DNA from: Betaproteobacteria bacterium SCGC AG-212-J23
GTDB lineage: Bacteria > Pseudomonadota > Gammaproteobacteria > Burkholderiales > SG8-39
Reading direction: 5' to 3'
DNA: 64,000 bases
Assembly: GCA_001644455.1 (NCBI GenBank)
Contig: LSTF01000001.1
Coordinates: 21,099-85,098 of the forward strand
Shown: one piece after another, positions 8,605 through 18,338 of the stretch
Numbering within the stretch: the stretch's first letter is position 1
How the letters are laid out: each line of letters opens with the position of its first letter
The notes under the pieces: model-generated
Seen by the model: only the letters and a program-made list of their open reading frames with translations
Database searches by the model: none
What the model was told of the DNA's origin: nothing
Program-made: the position numbers and the translations under genes

Positions 8605-9843
8605 ATGGCTCGGCTCGTGGACTTTGGGAGCATTCTGGACAAGAAGAAGGAGGGGAATAGCACCTGTTATCTGGTTCGATCAAGCCTCAAGCGCTACCTC
8701 GCGGCTTTGCCGGAGGAGTTCGGTGACTACCAGATTCAGCGGGAGGTGGTTACCAATGTATATCTTGATGAGCTGGTCAAGACAGTCCTGAAGTGCGGAC
8801 ACATTCCGCCGTTGGTATTGATCGGGGAGGGAGCTCTAGCGAACAACGGCGAATTAAGACTTGCGCGGTTCCGAATCCTTGACGGACTGCAGAGGACCGT
8901 TCGGCTGAAAGCGATACACGACGCCGCGGACCTACTAAGCGAGCACGATAACGATGTCAATCATGCGCGAAAGATTGCACGGGAGAGGCTCGCTAAGACA
9001 GGCTCAGAACGTCTCGTTGAAATCGGCGCCTCTCAGGGTCTCTTTACTGCACTTGCGGAATTTGTGAAGAAACACAGCGAGGCGGACCTTAACGCTGTGT
9101 TTGAAAGCAGTCAGTGGTTTGAGATCTGGACCGATTTGGGCACGGAAGAGCAGATCCGAAAAATGCTGGTGCTCAACGCGGGCCATAAGCCAGTAAGGAC
9201 ACGTCATCAATTAGAGCTTCTCTTCTTGAACGTCCTACCAAAGTTGAAAGGGGCGTCTAAACGAGAGATTTCGGTGGTGAGGGAAAAAGAGCGCAGTGCT
9301 ATCTTTTTTGCGAAATCCCGGAAGAAAGGCCAATTTCATTTCGCTGAGTTGATAGCAGCGCTAATCGCGATGTCGGAAGGCGAGCCGGTCACCACCAATC
9401 CTGCGCTCATCACTGATATTCAGAACGGCGAACTCAAGGACGGCCTTGCTTCGTGCCTCAGGGAAGAGGTCCTCGCATCGTTTGTCGACACACTGGTGGC
9501 GCTTGAGGATGCCGCGCTAAAGGACTCAGAGAAATACGGAGTGCAGTGGGTGGGGCGCGAAGTCGTGTTGGTTGGCCTATTTGCTGCCGTTGGACACTAC
9601 GCTAATCGCAAGGGTGTCAGTTTTGAGAAAGGGATGGAGCGGTTGCAGAAGCGGCTCGCAAGGACGGGATGGCTAAAGCTCTCGGAGTTTGAGAAAGAGC
9701 GCAACTCTCAGGACTTGGCAAAGGTCAACATTGGCACCGTGAACAAGCGCGCTGTATTTCGGGCGTTTAGCAATGCGTTAGATGCCGAAGCAGAAGCTCC
9801 GGAGGCAGTCAAATGGGGCAGACTGTTTAGGGAGCCTGCCTAA
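8605..9843 (+). CDS. DGQHR/DndB/DUF262-like protein (ParB/Srx-fold type), putative defence component
   Basis: RILDGLQRTVRLKAIHDAADLL resembles DGQHR/DGQQR motifs; NAGHKPVRTRHQLELLF. AAAGGGGGG Shine-Dalgarno-like stretch upstream of ATG. Confidence 0.6.
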   Translation: MARLVDFGSILDKKKEGNSTCYLVRSSLKRYLAALPEEFGDYQIQREVVTNVYLDELVKTVLKCGHIPPLVLIGEGALANNGELRLARFRILDGLQRTVRLKAIHDAADLLSEHDNDVNHARKIARERLAKTGSERLVEIGASQGLFTALAEFVKKHSEADLNAVFESSQWFEIWTDLGTEEQIRKMLVLNAGHKPVRTRHQLELLFLNVLPKLKGASKREISVVREKERSAIFFAKSRKKGQFHFAELIAALIAMSEGEPVTTNPALITDIQNGELKDGLASCLREEVLASFVDTLVALEDAALKDSEKYGVQWVGREVVLVGLFAAVGHYANRKGVSFEKGMERLQKRLARTGWLKLSEFEKERNSQDLAKVNIGTVNKRAVFRAFSNALDAEAEAPEAVKWGRLFREPA

Positions 9844-11220
9844 ATGGCCAACCCCAGTGTCAATTCACTCCTCAAGCGGCGAATAAAGGAGTTGTCGTCC
9901 CTCGCGGTAACACCGCCGAAGGGCCTGCCCACATATTGGGGCCGCAAAGGTATGTCAGTTGAAGCGAAAGCAGCTGTCGGCTCTCTGCAAGCCGCGCTGC
10001 AGGACCTGTCAGTTGGATCTTCCATGGAACTCGTGGAATTGGTAGTCAAGCTGCTGGATGACTGCGAGCGGGTTGGGCGGCCAATTCCACATGGCTATCA
10101 CGCTGCGGCGTTGCTCGCGGCGCGACTCGTCAAGAAAGTCGGACAGTCTGTCAAAGACGGGTCGCTTCCAGGGACCACATCCGTTGCGAAGGGCAAGGTC
10201 ATTGCCTTCAAGCAAGCAATCTTGAACGAGTCATTTGTGTTTGTTGATCCCTCCAGCGCGGCGAGGAATCTCTCCTACTTGGACCTGCAGTATTCGGTAG
10301 ACAAACGGAAATCGTTGGACGTAGCGATCGACTCAACTCCCGAAGTATTACTGTTGATTGCGCTAGCGGGAGTGAAGCCGCTCGAGCGTATTGAAGCACC
10401 TTTTCTGGCGTTGGTGGGTGATGCAATTACTGGCGATGCCGCTCATGTAGCTGCGCTGGCGCGCTTCTACCGACTGGCTCGCGGCCAGATATTTCACGCA
10501 ACCAACGAATACAAGCGCAAGAGTGATCCAGTCGCGGCGACAAACCTCGATATTGCGGTTGACTACTCGCAATTCGAAGATGTGGCCTATGTGATGAGTG
10601 AGGCAAACGAGAAGCAAGACGTTCTTGATAGGTTCCTGCGTCTCTACCAAGTGCTCGAAAACTTCATGATACGAAGGGTAGTCGCGAAGTTAGCTAACGC
10701 CACACCCGGGCGGGTGTTCTCCCTCCGGGATTTTCGGGGGCTCTATAAGAGCTTTATCGACGGCGAAATCAAAACCCTATCGAACCTATTTGGGGAGGCA
10801 CTGAAGATTGCCGTTCCAGCGAGTGCGCCGGGCGGTCCGCATGCCGACCTTGAAGCTTACATTCGATACCTCTGGCACTCGGGTCTGCCGCATGCATCCA
10901 TGCATGCGGACCTTGAGGTCCTTCTGGACCGTATCGATCCTGGTGGAGGATACAAGCCCATAAATAGTTTCCACTCGCAGCTAGATGGGCGGAAGTTCGC
11001 GAGACTGATTTATGCGGTCAGGAACTCCATCGTTCATAACAAGGAGACGGAGTTTCATCTGACACACAAGACGTTGACGCCCGCGCTTGTCATATTGATG
11101 AACGAGGTTCTCTTTCCCGCACTCGAAGAGATGATCTTTTCATGTGTGTGTGCGCCGACACCGGGGAACTTCGTTCGCTATGACCACCGTCAAATGGCTC
11201 TCTACGAAAGGATCGCCTAG
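9844..11220 (+). CDS. Uncharacterised 458-aa protein with C-terminal HEPN-like motif
   Basis: ATG immediately follows the TAA of the upstream gene. C-terminal FARLIYAVRNSIVHNKETEFHLTH contains an Rx4H HEPN-type motif (RNSIVH). Confidence 0.6.
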   Translation: MANPSVNSLLKRRIKELSSLAVTPPKGLPTYWGRKGMSVEAKAAVGSLQAALQDLSVGSSMELVELVVKLLDDCERVGRPIPHGYHAAALLAARLVKKVGQSVKDGSLPGTTSVAKGKVIAFKQAILNESFVFVDPSSAARNLSYLDLQYSVDKRKSLDVAIDSTPEVLLLIALAGVKPLERIEAPFLALVGDAITGDAAHVAALARFYRLARGQIFHATNEYKRKSDPVAATNLDIAVDYSQFEDVAYVMSEANEKQDVLDRFLRLYQVLENFMIRRVVAKLANATPGRVFSLRDFRGLYKSFIDGEIKTLSNLFGEALKIAVPASAPGGPHADLEAYIRYLWHSGLPHASMHADLEVLLDRIDPGGGYKPINSFHSQLDGRKFARLIYAVRNSIVHNKETEFHLTHKTLTPALVILMNEVLFPALEEMIFSCVCAPTPGNFVRYDHRQMALYERIA

Positions 11221-11295
11221 GGCAGGTCGCCGTTCTCGAGCGTGGTTGTGGGCGCAATTGGATGCGAGGCGTCTGTTGCGCAACCGCAGCTCTAA

Positions 11296-12246
11296 CTACA
11301 ACTGCAACCCGAACTCCCGGCTGATCCGTGCCGTCTGCTCGTAGGTTTCAGCAAGGATCTTCGCCAGCTCCTCCGGCGTGCTCGAGAGCGCGATCGTGCC
11401 CGCCTTTTCCGCCATCTCGCGATATGCCGCCGACTGCACCACCGCGACGACATGGCGGTTGAGGAGCGAGACGATCGGCTGCGGGGTGCCTGAGCCGACG
11501 CAGATGCCGAGCCAGCCGAAGCGCACGAACGGCAGGCCCTTCTCGACGAGCGTCGGGATCTCCGGCGCGGCGGCGAGGCGCTCGGGGCTCGAGACGGCGA
11601 GGAGGCGCACGCGCCCGGCCTTGTAGGGCGGAAGCACGGCGAGCGTCGGCGAGACGTAGAGCTGCACGCGGCCGGCGAGGACATCGTTCAGCGCGTCGGC
11701 GCCGCCCTTGTAAGGCACGCCGACCATCTCGGTGCCGGTGAGCTTGCCGAGCTCGAGCGCGAGGATGTGCTGCGCCGAGCCCTTGCCGAGCATGCCGTAG
11801 TTCAGCTTGCCGGGATTCGCCCTGGCGTAGGCGACGAACTCTTCCCAGTCGCGCGCGGGGACGTCGTTCGCGGCGACGACGCCGTAGTAGTAGCGCGAGA
11901 CCTGGCTCACCGGCGCGAGGTCGTCGAGCTTGTAGGGCGCGTTCTTGTAGACCGCGGCGTTGATCGCCTCGAAGTGCGTGCAGAGCAGCAGGCTGTAGCC
12001 GTCGCGCGGCTTCGCGAGCACGTCCTGCGTCGCGATCTGGCCGGCGGCGCCGGGGCGGTTCTCGACGACCACGCGCTGGCCGAGCGCGGCGCCGAGCCGG
12101 TCGGCGATGAAGCGAGCGGGCAGGTCGGTCGGCCCGCCGGCGGAGAAGCCGACCACGAGACGGATCGGCTTGTCGGGATATGGAGCCGAATTTTGCCCGT
12201 GGGCCGTGGCCCACAAGAGCGAAAGGAGGAGGGCACCGAGCCGCAT
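11296..12246 (-). CDS. Tripartite tricarboxylate transporter (Bug-type) substrate-binding protein
   Basis: Signal peptide; YPDKPIRLVVGFSAGGPTDLPARFIADRLG...VVENRPGAAGQIATQDVLAKPRDGYSLLL. Confidence 0.92.
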   Translation of the reverse strand: MRLGALLLSLLWATAHGQNSAPYPDKPIRLVVGFSAGGPTDLPARFIADRLGAALGQRVVVENRPGAAGQIATQDVLAKPRDGYSLLLCTHFEAINAAVYKNAPYKLDDLAPVSQVSRYYYGVVAANDVPARDWEEFVAYARANPGKLNYGMLGKGSAQHILALELGKLTGTEMVGVPYKGGADALNDVLAGRVQLYVSPTLAVLPPYKAGRVRLLAVSSPERLAAAPEIPTLVEKGLPFVRFGWLGICVGSGTPQPIVSLLNRHVVAVVQSAAYREMAEKAGTIALSSTPEELAKILAETYEQTARISREFGLQL

Positions 12247-12266
12247 TGAAGTTCTACTATAGAGCG

Positions 12267-13415
12267 ATGTCGAAGATCCGTACTACCCACACCGGCAGCC
12301 TGCCCCGGCCGAAGCAGATCCTCGAGGCGGTGCGCGAGCACTTCGCGACCGGGAAGGCGATGGACGAGGCGATGCTCGCGCGCACGGTCGGCGACGTGGT
12401 GCGCAAGCAGGTCGAGGCCGGCATCGACATCGTCACCGACGGGGAGATGAGCAAGCCGAGCTTTTTCCACTATCTGTCGGAAAGGCTCGAGGGGTTCGCG
12501 CCGCGCGAGCCCAAAGTGAAGGGGCGCGTCGTCGGGCCGATGGACCTCGACGGCCGCGACGCGATCCAGTTCCCCGACTACTACGCCGGCTTCGAGAAGC
12601 ACAGCCCGTTCGAGAACACGATCCGCGTCGCGCCGCGCGCTTGCGTCGCGCCGATCAAATACATGGGGCGCAAGTTCCTGGAGCGGGACATCACGAACCT
12701 CAAGCAGGCGATGGCGAAGGTCGGCGTGAGGGACGGCTTCATGCCGGCCGCCTCGCCGCTGCCGTTCATGGCGAACGAGCACTACAAGAGCGACGAGGAG
12801 TACTTCGAGGCGTACGGCGAGGCGATGCGCGAGGAGTACAAGGCGATCCTCGACGCCGGCTTCACCCTGCAGGTCGACGACCCGCGCATGGTGAGCGCGT
12901 GGGACTCGTTCAAGGACATGACCCTCGCGCAGTACCGCAAGTGGATGCAGGGCCGCATCGCGCACATCAACCACGCGCTGCGCGGGCTGCCGGCCGAGCG
13001 CATCCGCTATCACACCTGCTACGGCGTGAACTTCGGGCCGCGCGTCTCCGACCTGCAGCTCGACGACGTGCTGGATCTGCTCTTCACCATCAACGCCGGC
13101 TTCTACTCCTTCGAGGCGGCCAATCCGCGCCACGACCACGAGTGGCGCGTGCTCGCGAAGATCAAGCTGCCCAACGGCAAAAAGCTCATCCCGGGAGCGG
13201 TGACGCATTCCAACGTGACGATCGAGCACCCCGAGGTCGTCGCCGACCGCATGCAGCGCTGGATCGAGGCCGCGGGCGCGCAGAACGTGTTGTTCGGCAA
13301 CGACTGCGGCTTCTCGTCGACCGCGGGGAACACGGAGATTCCCGAGACGGTAGCTTTCGCGAAGCTGAAGTCACTCGCAGAGGGGGCGCGGCTCGCCGCT
13401 TCACGCGTACGATAG
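12267..13415 (+). CDS. Cobalamin-independent methionine synthase (MetE C-terminal-like) family protein
   Basis: RTTHTGSLPRPKQILEAV...VEAGIDIVTDGEMSKPSFFHYL...AAGAQNVLFGNDCGFSS. Confidence 0.8.
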   Translation: MSKIRTTHTGSLPRPKQILEAVREHFATGKAMDEAMLARTVGDVVRKQVEAGIDIVTDGEMSKPSFFHYLSERLEGFAPREPKVKGRVVGPMDLDGRDAIQFPDYYAGFEKHSPFENTIRVAPRACVAPIKYMGRKFLERDITNLKQAMAKVGVRDGFMPAASPLPFMANEHYKSDEEYFEAYGEAMREEYKAILDAGFTLQVDDPRMVSAWDSFKDMTLAQYRKWMQGRIAHINHALRGLPAERIRYHTCYGVNFGPRVSDLQLDDVLDLLFTINAGFYSFEAANPRHDHEWRVLAKIKLPNGKKLIPGAVTHSNVTIEHPEVVADRMQRWIEAAGAQNVLFGNDCGFSSTAGNTEIPETVAFAKLKSLAEGARLAASRVR

Positions 13416-13445
13416 AGGGGTTTCCTTCTCGTCAGGCCCCTCCCA

Positions 13446-14228
13446 ATGCTCAAAGGTAAAACCGCGCTGGTGACCGGATCGACGTCCGGCATCGGCCTCG
13501 GAATCGCAACACGCTTCGCCGCCGAAGGCGCAAATCTGGTGCTGAACGGCTTCGGCGACGCCGCCGAGATCGAAGCGCTGCGCGCGAAGCTCGCGGCGCA
13601 GTACAAGGTGACGGTGACCTACGACGGCGCCGACATGCTGAAGCCCGAGACGATCGCGGCGATGGTGCGCAAGGCGATCGAGCGCTTCGGCGCGATCGAC
13701 GTGCTGGTCAACAACGCCGGCATCCAGCACGTCGCGCCGGTCGACGAGTTCCCGATCGACAAGTGGGACGCGATCATCGCCATCAACCTCTCCTCCGCCT
13801 TCCACGCCACGCGCGCCGCGCTGCCGGCGATGAAGAAGAAGAAATGGGGACGCATCGTCAACATCGCCTCGGCGCACGCGCTGGTGGCGAGCCCGTTCAA
13901 GTCGGCGTACGTGGCGGCGAAGCACGGCCTCGCCGGCTTCACCAAGACCGTGGCGCTGGAGGTCGCGCAGCAGGGCATCACCGCGAACGCGATCTGCCCG
14001 GGCTACGTGCGCACCCCCTTGGTCGAGAAGCAGATCCCCGACCAGGCGAAGGCGCGCGGCATCAGCGAGGAAGCGGTGGTGCGCGACGTGATCCTCGCCG
14101 CGCAGCCGACCAAGCAGTTCGTCAAGGTCGAGGAGATCGCCGACCTCGCGGTGTTCCTCTGCTCGGAGGGCGCGGCGTCGATCACCGGCGCCATCCTCTC
14201 GATCGACGGCGGCTGGACCGCGGGGTGA
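13446..14228 (+). CDS. bdhA: 3-hydroxybutyrate dehydrogenase (SDR family)
   Basis: GKTALVTGSTSGIGLGIA, VLVNNAGIQHVAPVDEFP, SAYVAAKHGLAGFTKTVALE, ANAICPGYVRTPLVEKQIPDQAK, SIDGGWTAG. Confidence 0.92.
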   Translation: MLKGKTALVTGSTSGIGLGIATRFAAEGANLVLNGFGDAAEIEALRAKLAAQYKVTVTYDGADMLKPETIAAMVRKAIERFGAIDVLVNNAGIQHVAPVDEFPIDKWDAIIAINLSSAFHATRAALPAMKKKKWGRIVNIASAHALVASPFKSAYVAAKHGLAGFTKTVALEVAQQGITANAICPGYVRTPLVEKQIPDQAKARGISEEAVVRDVILAAQPTKQFVKVEEIADLAVFLCSEGAASITGAILSIDGGWTAG

Positions 14229-15328
14229 GCCCGCACGGCCAGACCGTGCTGGTGCTGCAGGGCGGCGGCGCGCTCGGCGCCTACCAGGGCGGCGTCTACG
14301 AGGCGCTGCACGAGGCCGGCCTCGAGCCCGACTGGGTGATCGGCACCTCGATCGGCGCGATCAACGGCGCGCTCGTCGCCGCCAACGCGCCGCAGGCGCG
14401 CCTCGAGCGGCTGCGCGAATTCTGGGCGCGCATCGTGCAGGACACGCCGCTCTACGGGCCGGTCTTGTGGCCGGGCCTGGGTGAGCTGACCGCGCACTTC
14501 TCGACGCTGACGCGCGGCGTGCCGGGGTTCTTCGAGCCGCGGCTGCCGACGTGGGGCGGGGTGACCGCGCCGGTGGGCGTCGACCTCGCGTCCTACTACA
14601 GCACCGCGCCGCTGCGCGAGACGCTGTCCGAGCTGCTCGACCTGGAGATCCTCGCGAAGAAGAAGCCGCGCCTGACGGTCGGCGCGGTCAACGTGCCCAA
14701 GGGCGAGATGCACTACTTCGACAACCGCGAAATGGAGCTCGGCCTCGACCACGTGATGGCCTCGGGGGCGCTGCCGCCGTGGTTTCCGGCGATCCGCCTC
14801 GGCGGCGAGGCGTACTGGGACGGCGGCGTGTACTCCAACACGCCAGTCGAGGTGGTGTTCGACGACAACCCGCGGCGCGACGCGCTGATCTTCGCCGTCA
14901 ACGTCTGGCAGCCGACCGGCCTCGAGCCCGAGTCGATCTGGCAGGTGATGGGACGGCAGAAGGACATCCAGTTCGCGAGCCGCGCCGACAGCCAGATCGC
15001 GCGCCAGAAGCAGATCCACCACCTGCGCCGCATCATTCGCGAACTTTCGAAAAATCTTTCTCTTGAAAAGAAAAATGCCGCGCATCTGCAGAAACTCGAC
15101 ACCTGGGGCTGCGATACCACCATGCACGTGGTGCGCCTGCTCGCGCCGGCGCTCGCGAGCGAGGACTACTGGAAGGACATCGATTTCAGCTCGGCCGGCA
15201 TCGCCGCGCGCTGGCAGGCGGGGCTGGAGGATGCGCGGCGGATGATCGCTGACGCACCGTGGAAAGCGCCGGTCGACCCGATGGAGGGCGTCGTGGTGCA
15301 CGAGCTCTCCGCCCGCACGAATGCATGA
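14225..15328 (+). CDS. Patatin-like phospholipase family protein
   Basis: GTG start overlaps the bdhA stop (GTGA). LVLQGGGALGAYQGGVYEAL, GTSIGAINGALVAAN, WDGGVYSNTPVEVV. Confidence 0.9.
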   Translation: MSPHGQTVLVLQGGGALGAYQGGVYEALHEAGLEPDWVIGTSIGAINGALVAANAPQARLERLREFWARIVQDTPLYGPVLWPGLGELTAHFSTLTRGVPGFFEPRLPTWGGVTAPVGVDLASYYSTAPLRETLSELLDLEILAKKKPRLTVGAVNVPKGEMHYFDNREMELGLDHVMASGALPPWFPAIRLGGEAYWDGGVYSNTPVEVVFDDNPRRDALIFAVNVWQPTGLEPESIWQVMGRQKDIQFASRADSQIARQKQIHHLRRIIRELSKNLSLEKKNAAHLQKLDTWGCDTTMHVVRLLAPALASEDYWKDIDFSSAGIAARWQAGLEDARRMIADAPWKAPVDPMEGVVVHELSARTNA

Positions 15329-15368
15329 AATAGGGGAATAAAAGCGTCCGCCGGGCGGTCATTGGCGG

Positions 15369-15641
15369 ATGGACCCCAAAATGCTCGCCGAAGTCTTCGC
15401 CGCCGTCTTCATCGCCGAGCTGGGCGACAAGACCCAGCTCGCCACCATGCTCTTCGCCGCCGACAAGGCGGTGAGCAAGTGGACGGTCTTCACCGGCGCC
15501 TCGCTCGCGCTGGTCGTCGCCTCCGGCATCGGCGTCCTGGCGGGGACCGCGCTCTCGCAATACGTCAGCCCCAAGGCGATGCACTACGCCGCCGGGGTCG
15601 GCTTCATCGGCATCGGGATCTGGACGCTGGTCCGGGCGTGA
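15369..15641 (+). CDS. UPF0016/GDT1 (TMEM165)-family membrane protein, single-module form
   Basis: AAVFIAELGDKTQLATMLFAA signature; about 90 aa, hydrophobic. Confidence 0.85.
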   Translation: MDPKMLAEVFAAVFIAELGDKTQLATMLFAADKAVSKWTVFTGASLALVVASGIGVLAGTALSQYVSPKAMHYAAGVGFIGIGIWTLVRA

Positions 15642-15710
15642 CAGTCTGCTTGATGACGGTCTACGATCAAGCGCGAGGTGCAGAACTTCCTCGAGGAGCC
15701 CGCCGAGTAG

Positions 15711-16127
15711 CTAGGTTTCCTGCCCGAGCCGGCGCAGCTGGCAGCCGTTGGTGCGCCAGACGCCGTCCGCGCCGCGCTGCATCGGGTAGAGCGCGATCCA
15801 GGCGCGGCCGTCGGCATCGGTGAGGCGCACGGGCTGCACGAGCGCGTCGTCATCGAGGGGAATCGGTGCGTCGAAGGCGACGCTGCGCGGCCGGTAGACC
15901 GCCGCGTACTGGGTGCGCACCATCTCCATGAAGTTCTCCGCCGTGCCGAAGGTCGTGCGGATACCGGCGGTCGCGTAGGAGAAGGCGCGCGCCGCGTCGT
16001 CCTTGCGGAAGGCGTCGATCTGAGCCTCGATGACTTGGCGTACCGCGGCCGCGTCCGCCGCCGGGACCTGCGCAGTGGTGGTGAAAGACAGTAAGGCAAG
16101 GAGTAATCCGCAGACGGCACGGCGCAT
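15711..16127 (-). CDS. Exported DUF4864-like protein
   Basis: MRRAVCGLLLALLSFTTTAQVPAADAAAVRQVIEAQIDAFRKDDAARAFSYATAGIRTTFGTAENFMEMVRTQYAAVYRP. Confidence 0.75.
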   Translation of the reverse strand: MRRAVCGLLLALLSFTTTAQVPAADAAAVRQVIEAQIDAFRKDDAARAFSYATAGIRTTFGTAENFMEMVRTQYAAVYRPRSVAFDAPIPLDDDALVQPVRLTDADGRAWIALYPMQRGADGVWRTNGCQLRRLGQET

Positions 16128-16148
16128 GGCGCTAGCATAGCGGCAAGC

Positions 16149-17246
16149 ATGGCCGCCACCCCGCAGGAACCGCAGGCCCACGTCTCGACGATCGAGCTGT
16201 TCTTCGACCTCGTCTTCGTCTACACGGTCACGCAGCTCACGCACCTCGTCGACCATGCGCACGGCGCGTCCGACTTCGTCCACGCGTTCGTGGTGCTGGT
16301 GCTGATCTGGTGGATCTACGCCGGCTACGCCTGGCTGACCAACGGCGTCGGCGCGGCGCGGAAGATGCGCCTCGTGCTCATCGCCGCCGCGACCGGCTTC
16401 CTGGTCATGTCGCAGGCGATCCCGGGCAGCTTCGGCGAGCACACGCGCGCCTTCGCGTTCTCGTACCTCTTCGTCATCGCGCTGCACCTCGGCGCCTTCG
16501 CCTGGCAGGGCGGGGCGGGCCTCGGCCGCGCCATCGCGCGCCTCGCGCCGTTCAACCTCGGCGCGGCGGGCCTGGTGCTCGCCGCGGCGTTCGCGCCGGA
16601 AGCCTGGAAGCTCGCGCTCTTCGGCGCGGCGGCGCTCATCTACCTCGTCGCCACGCTGGCGCGACGCGAGGTGGGCTTCTCGATCAACGCCAGCCACTTT
16701 GTCGAGCGCCACGGCCTCGTCATCCTCATCGTGCTCGGCGAGTCGGTGGTGGCGATCGCCACCGGCAGCTCGCCGCGCGGCTTCGGCTCGGAGACGGTGG
16801 CGGAGATCGCGCTCTCCTTCGTGCTGCTGGCGACGCTCTGGTGGTGCTACTTCGACCGCGATGACGAGCGCGCCGAGCACGCGATGCGCATCGCCGGCCC
16901 GAGGGCGCGCGGCCGCATGGCGATCGTCGGCTACTGGTACGGCCACCTGGCGATGATCTGCGGCGTGGTGCTGGTCGCGGCGGGCATCCGCCAGATCCTC
17001 GGCGACGATCCGGCGCGCGGCGCGGTCTGGCTGGTGTCGTGCGGCGTTTCGGTCTATCTCGCGGGCGACGTGCTGTTCCGCACCGCGCTGCACCTCGCGC
17101 CGCTCGCCTTCCGCGCCTTCGGCGCCGCGGCGGCGCCGGCGATCGGCCTGGTCGGCATCTGGCTGGGCGCGGCGGTGGAGCTCGCCGCGCTCGCGGTGCT
17201 GGTCGCGGCGGTGCTCGCGGTCGAGCGCCAGTACAACCTGGTGTGA
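16149..17246 (+). CDS. Low temperature requirement protein A (LtrA) family membrane protein
   Basis: HVSTIELFFDLVFVYTVTQLTHLV...WWIYAGYAWLTN...HFVERHGLVILIVLGESVVAI. Confidence 0.88.
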   Translation: MAATPQEPQAHVSTIELFFDLVFVYTVTQLTHLVDHAHGASDFVHAFVVLVLIWWIYAGYAWLTNGVGAARKMRLVLIAAATGFLVMSQAIPGSFGEHTRAFAFSYLFVIALHLGAFAWQGGAGLGRAIARLAPFNLGAAGLVLAAAFAPEAWKLALFGAAALIYLVATLARREVGFSINASHFVERHGLVILIVLGESVVAIATGSSPRGFGSETVAEIALSFVLLATLWWCYFDRDDERAEHAMRIAGPRARGRMAIVGYWYGHLAMICGVVLVAAGIRQILGDDPARGAVWLVSCGVSVYLAGDVLFRTALHLAPLAFRAFGAAAAPAIGLVGIWLGAAVELAALAVLVAAVLAVERQYNLV

Positions 17247-18322
17247 CCGTGGCCGCAAGGAAATCCACCCTGCAGACCCTCGAGCTGCAGTTGCACGAGG
17301 CGCAGGCGCTCGCGCACTTCGGCAGCTGGGAATGGGACCTGCTCGAGGATCGGGTCACCTGGTCGGACGCGATGTACGCGATGATGGGCGCCGATCCCGC
17401 CACCTTCCGGCCGTCGGCGGACGCGTTCATGCGCTGCGTCCATCCCGAGGACCGGGAGCGGGTCGCGCAAGCCGCCGCCGAGAATCGCGCGAAGGGCACC
17501 CCGTATGCGGCGCCGTTCCGCATCCTGCGGCAGGACGGCAGCGTGCGTACCCTGCGCGGCGCCTCGCACGCGGTGACCGACGCCGCAGGGCGGCCGCGGC
17601 GCGTGGTCGGCGTCCTGCAGGACATCTCCGACGAAGTCGCGGCGCAGGAAGCGCTGCGCAGCTACGCGGCGCAGGTCGTGGTCCTCTCGCGCCGCCTGGT
17701 CGAGGTGCAGGAAAGCCATGACCAGGCGCTGGCGCGCGAGCTGCACGACAACCTCGGGCCGAGCCTGACCGCGCTTAGCATCAACCTGCGGCTGATCGAG
17801 GACGCGCTACCCGCGCCCCTGCGCGAGCAGCTCGCCGCCACCCTCGCCGACTCGCGCGAGCAGGTGCGCCAGGCGACCTCGGCGATGCGCGACGTGATGG
17901 GCGAGCTGCACCCGCACTCGCTCGACGACCACGGCCTGCCGGCGGCCCTGCGCGTGCTCGCCGGCGCGTTCGAGAAGCGCACCGGCATCCGCGTCGCCGT
18001 GACGGTGAGCGGGCCCGAGCGAGCCGCCGACCGCGTCGCCCTGCCGCTCTATCGCATCGCGCAGGAGGCGCTCAACAACGTCGCCAAGCACTCGCGCGCG
18101 CGCAACGTGCAGATCCGCTACACCGCGAGCGCCATGGGCATCCTGCTCGAGATCGAGGACGACGGCGTCGGCTTTGCCGCGCCGCGGCTCGACGACGCCG
18201 AAGTGTCGGGGTGGGGACTGGCGACGATGCGCGAGCGCGCCGCCGCGGCCGGCGCGTCATGCGAAGTGCTGTCGCGGAGCGGGGGCGGCGCGCTGGTGCG
18301 GGTGGCGATCGGCTCGGCTTGA
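17243..18322 (+). CDS. PAS-domain sensor histidine kinase, NarX/HisKA_3 type
   Basis: GTG start overlaps the ltrA-like stop (GTGA). PAS: FGSWEWDLLEDRVTWSDAMYAMMG; RELHDNLGPSLTALSINLRLIEDAL; YRIAQEALNNVAKHSRA; DDGVGF. Confidence 0.88.
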   Translation: MTVAARKSTLQTLELQLHEAQALAHFGSWEWDLLEDRVTWSDAMYAMMGADPATFRPSADAFMRCVHPEDRERVAQAAAENRAKGTPYAAPFRILRQDGSVRTLRGASHAVTDAAGRPRRVVGVLQDISDEVAAQEALRSYAAQVVVLSRRLVEVQESHDQALARELHDNLGPSLTALSINLRLIEDALPAPLREQLAATLADSREQVRQATSAMRDVMGELHPHSLDDHGLPAALRVLAGAFEKRTGIRVAVTVSGPERAADRVALPLYRIAQEALNNVAKHSRARNVQIRYTASAMGILLEIEDDGVGFAAPRLDDAEVSGWGLATMRERAAAAGASCEVLSRSGGGALVRVAIGSA

Positions 18323-18338
18323 TGCCGCCTCGCGGCGG

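Noticed and set aside
13405-13445. AGGGG...CCCCT near the bdhA start as another copy of the addA repeat
   Set aside because: The loop and flanks do not match CCCCCTGACAAGGGGG; only the G/C runs are shared.
15645-15712. Short in-frame tail ATC AAG CGC GAG GTG CAG AAC TTC CTC GAG GAG (IKREVQNFLEEPAE*) after the UPF0016 gene
   Set aside because: Looks like a gene remnant, but at about 15 codons no homology can be claimed.
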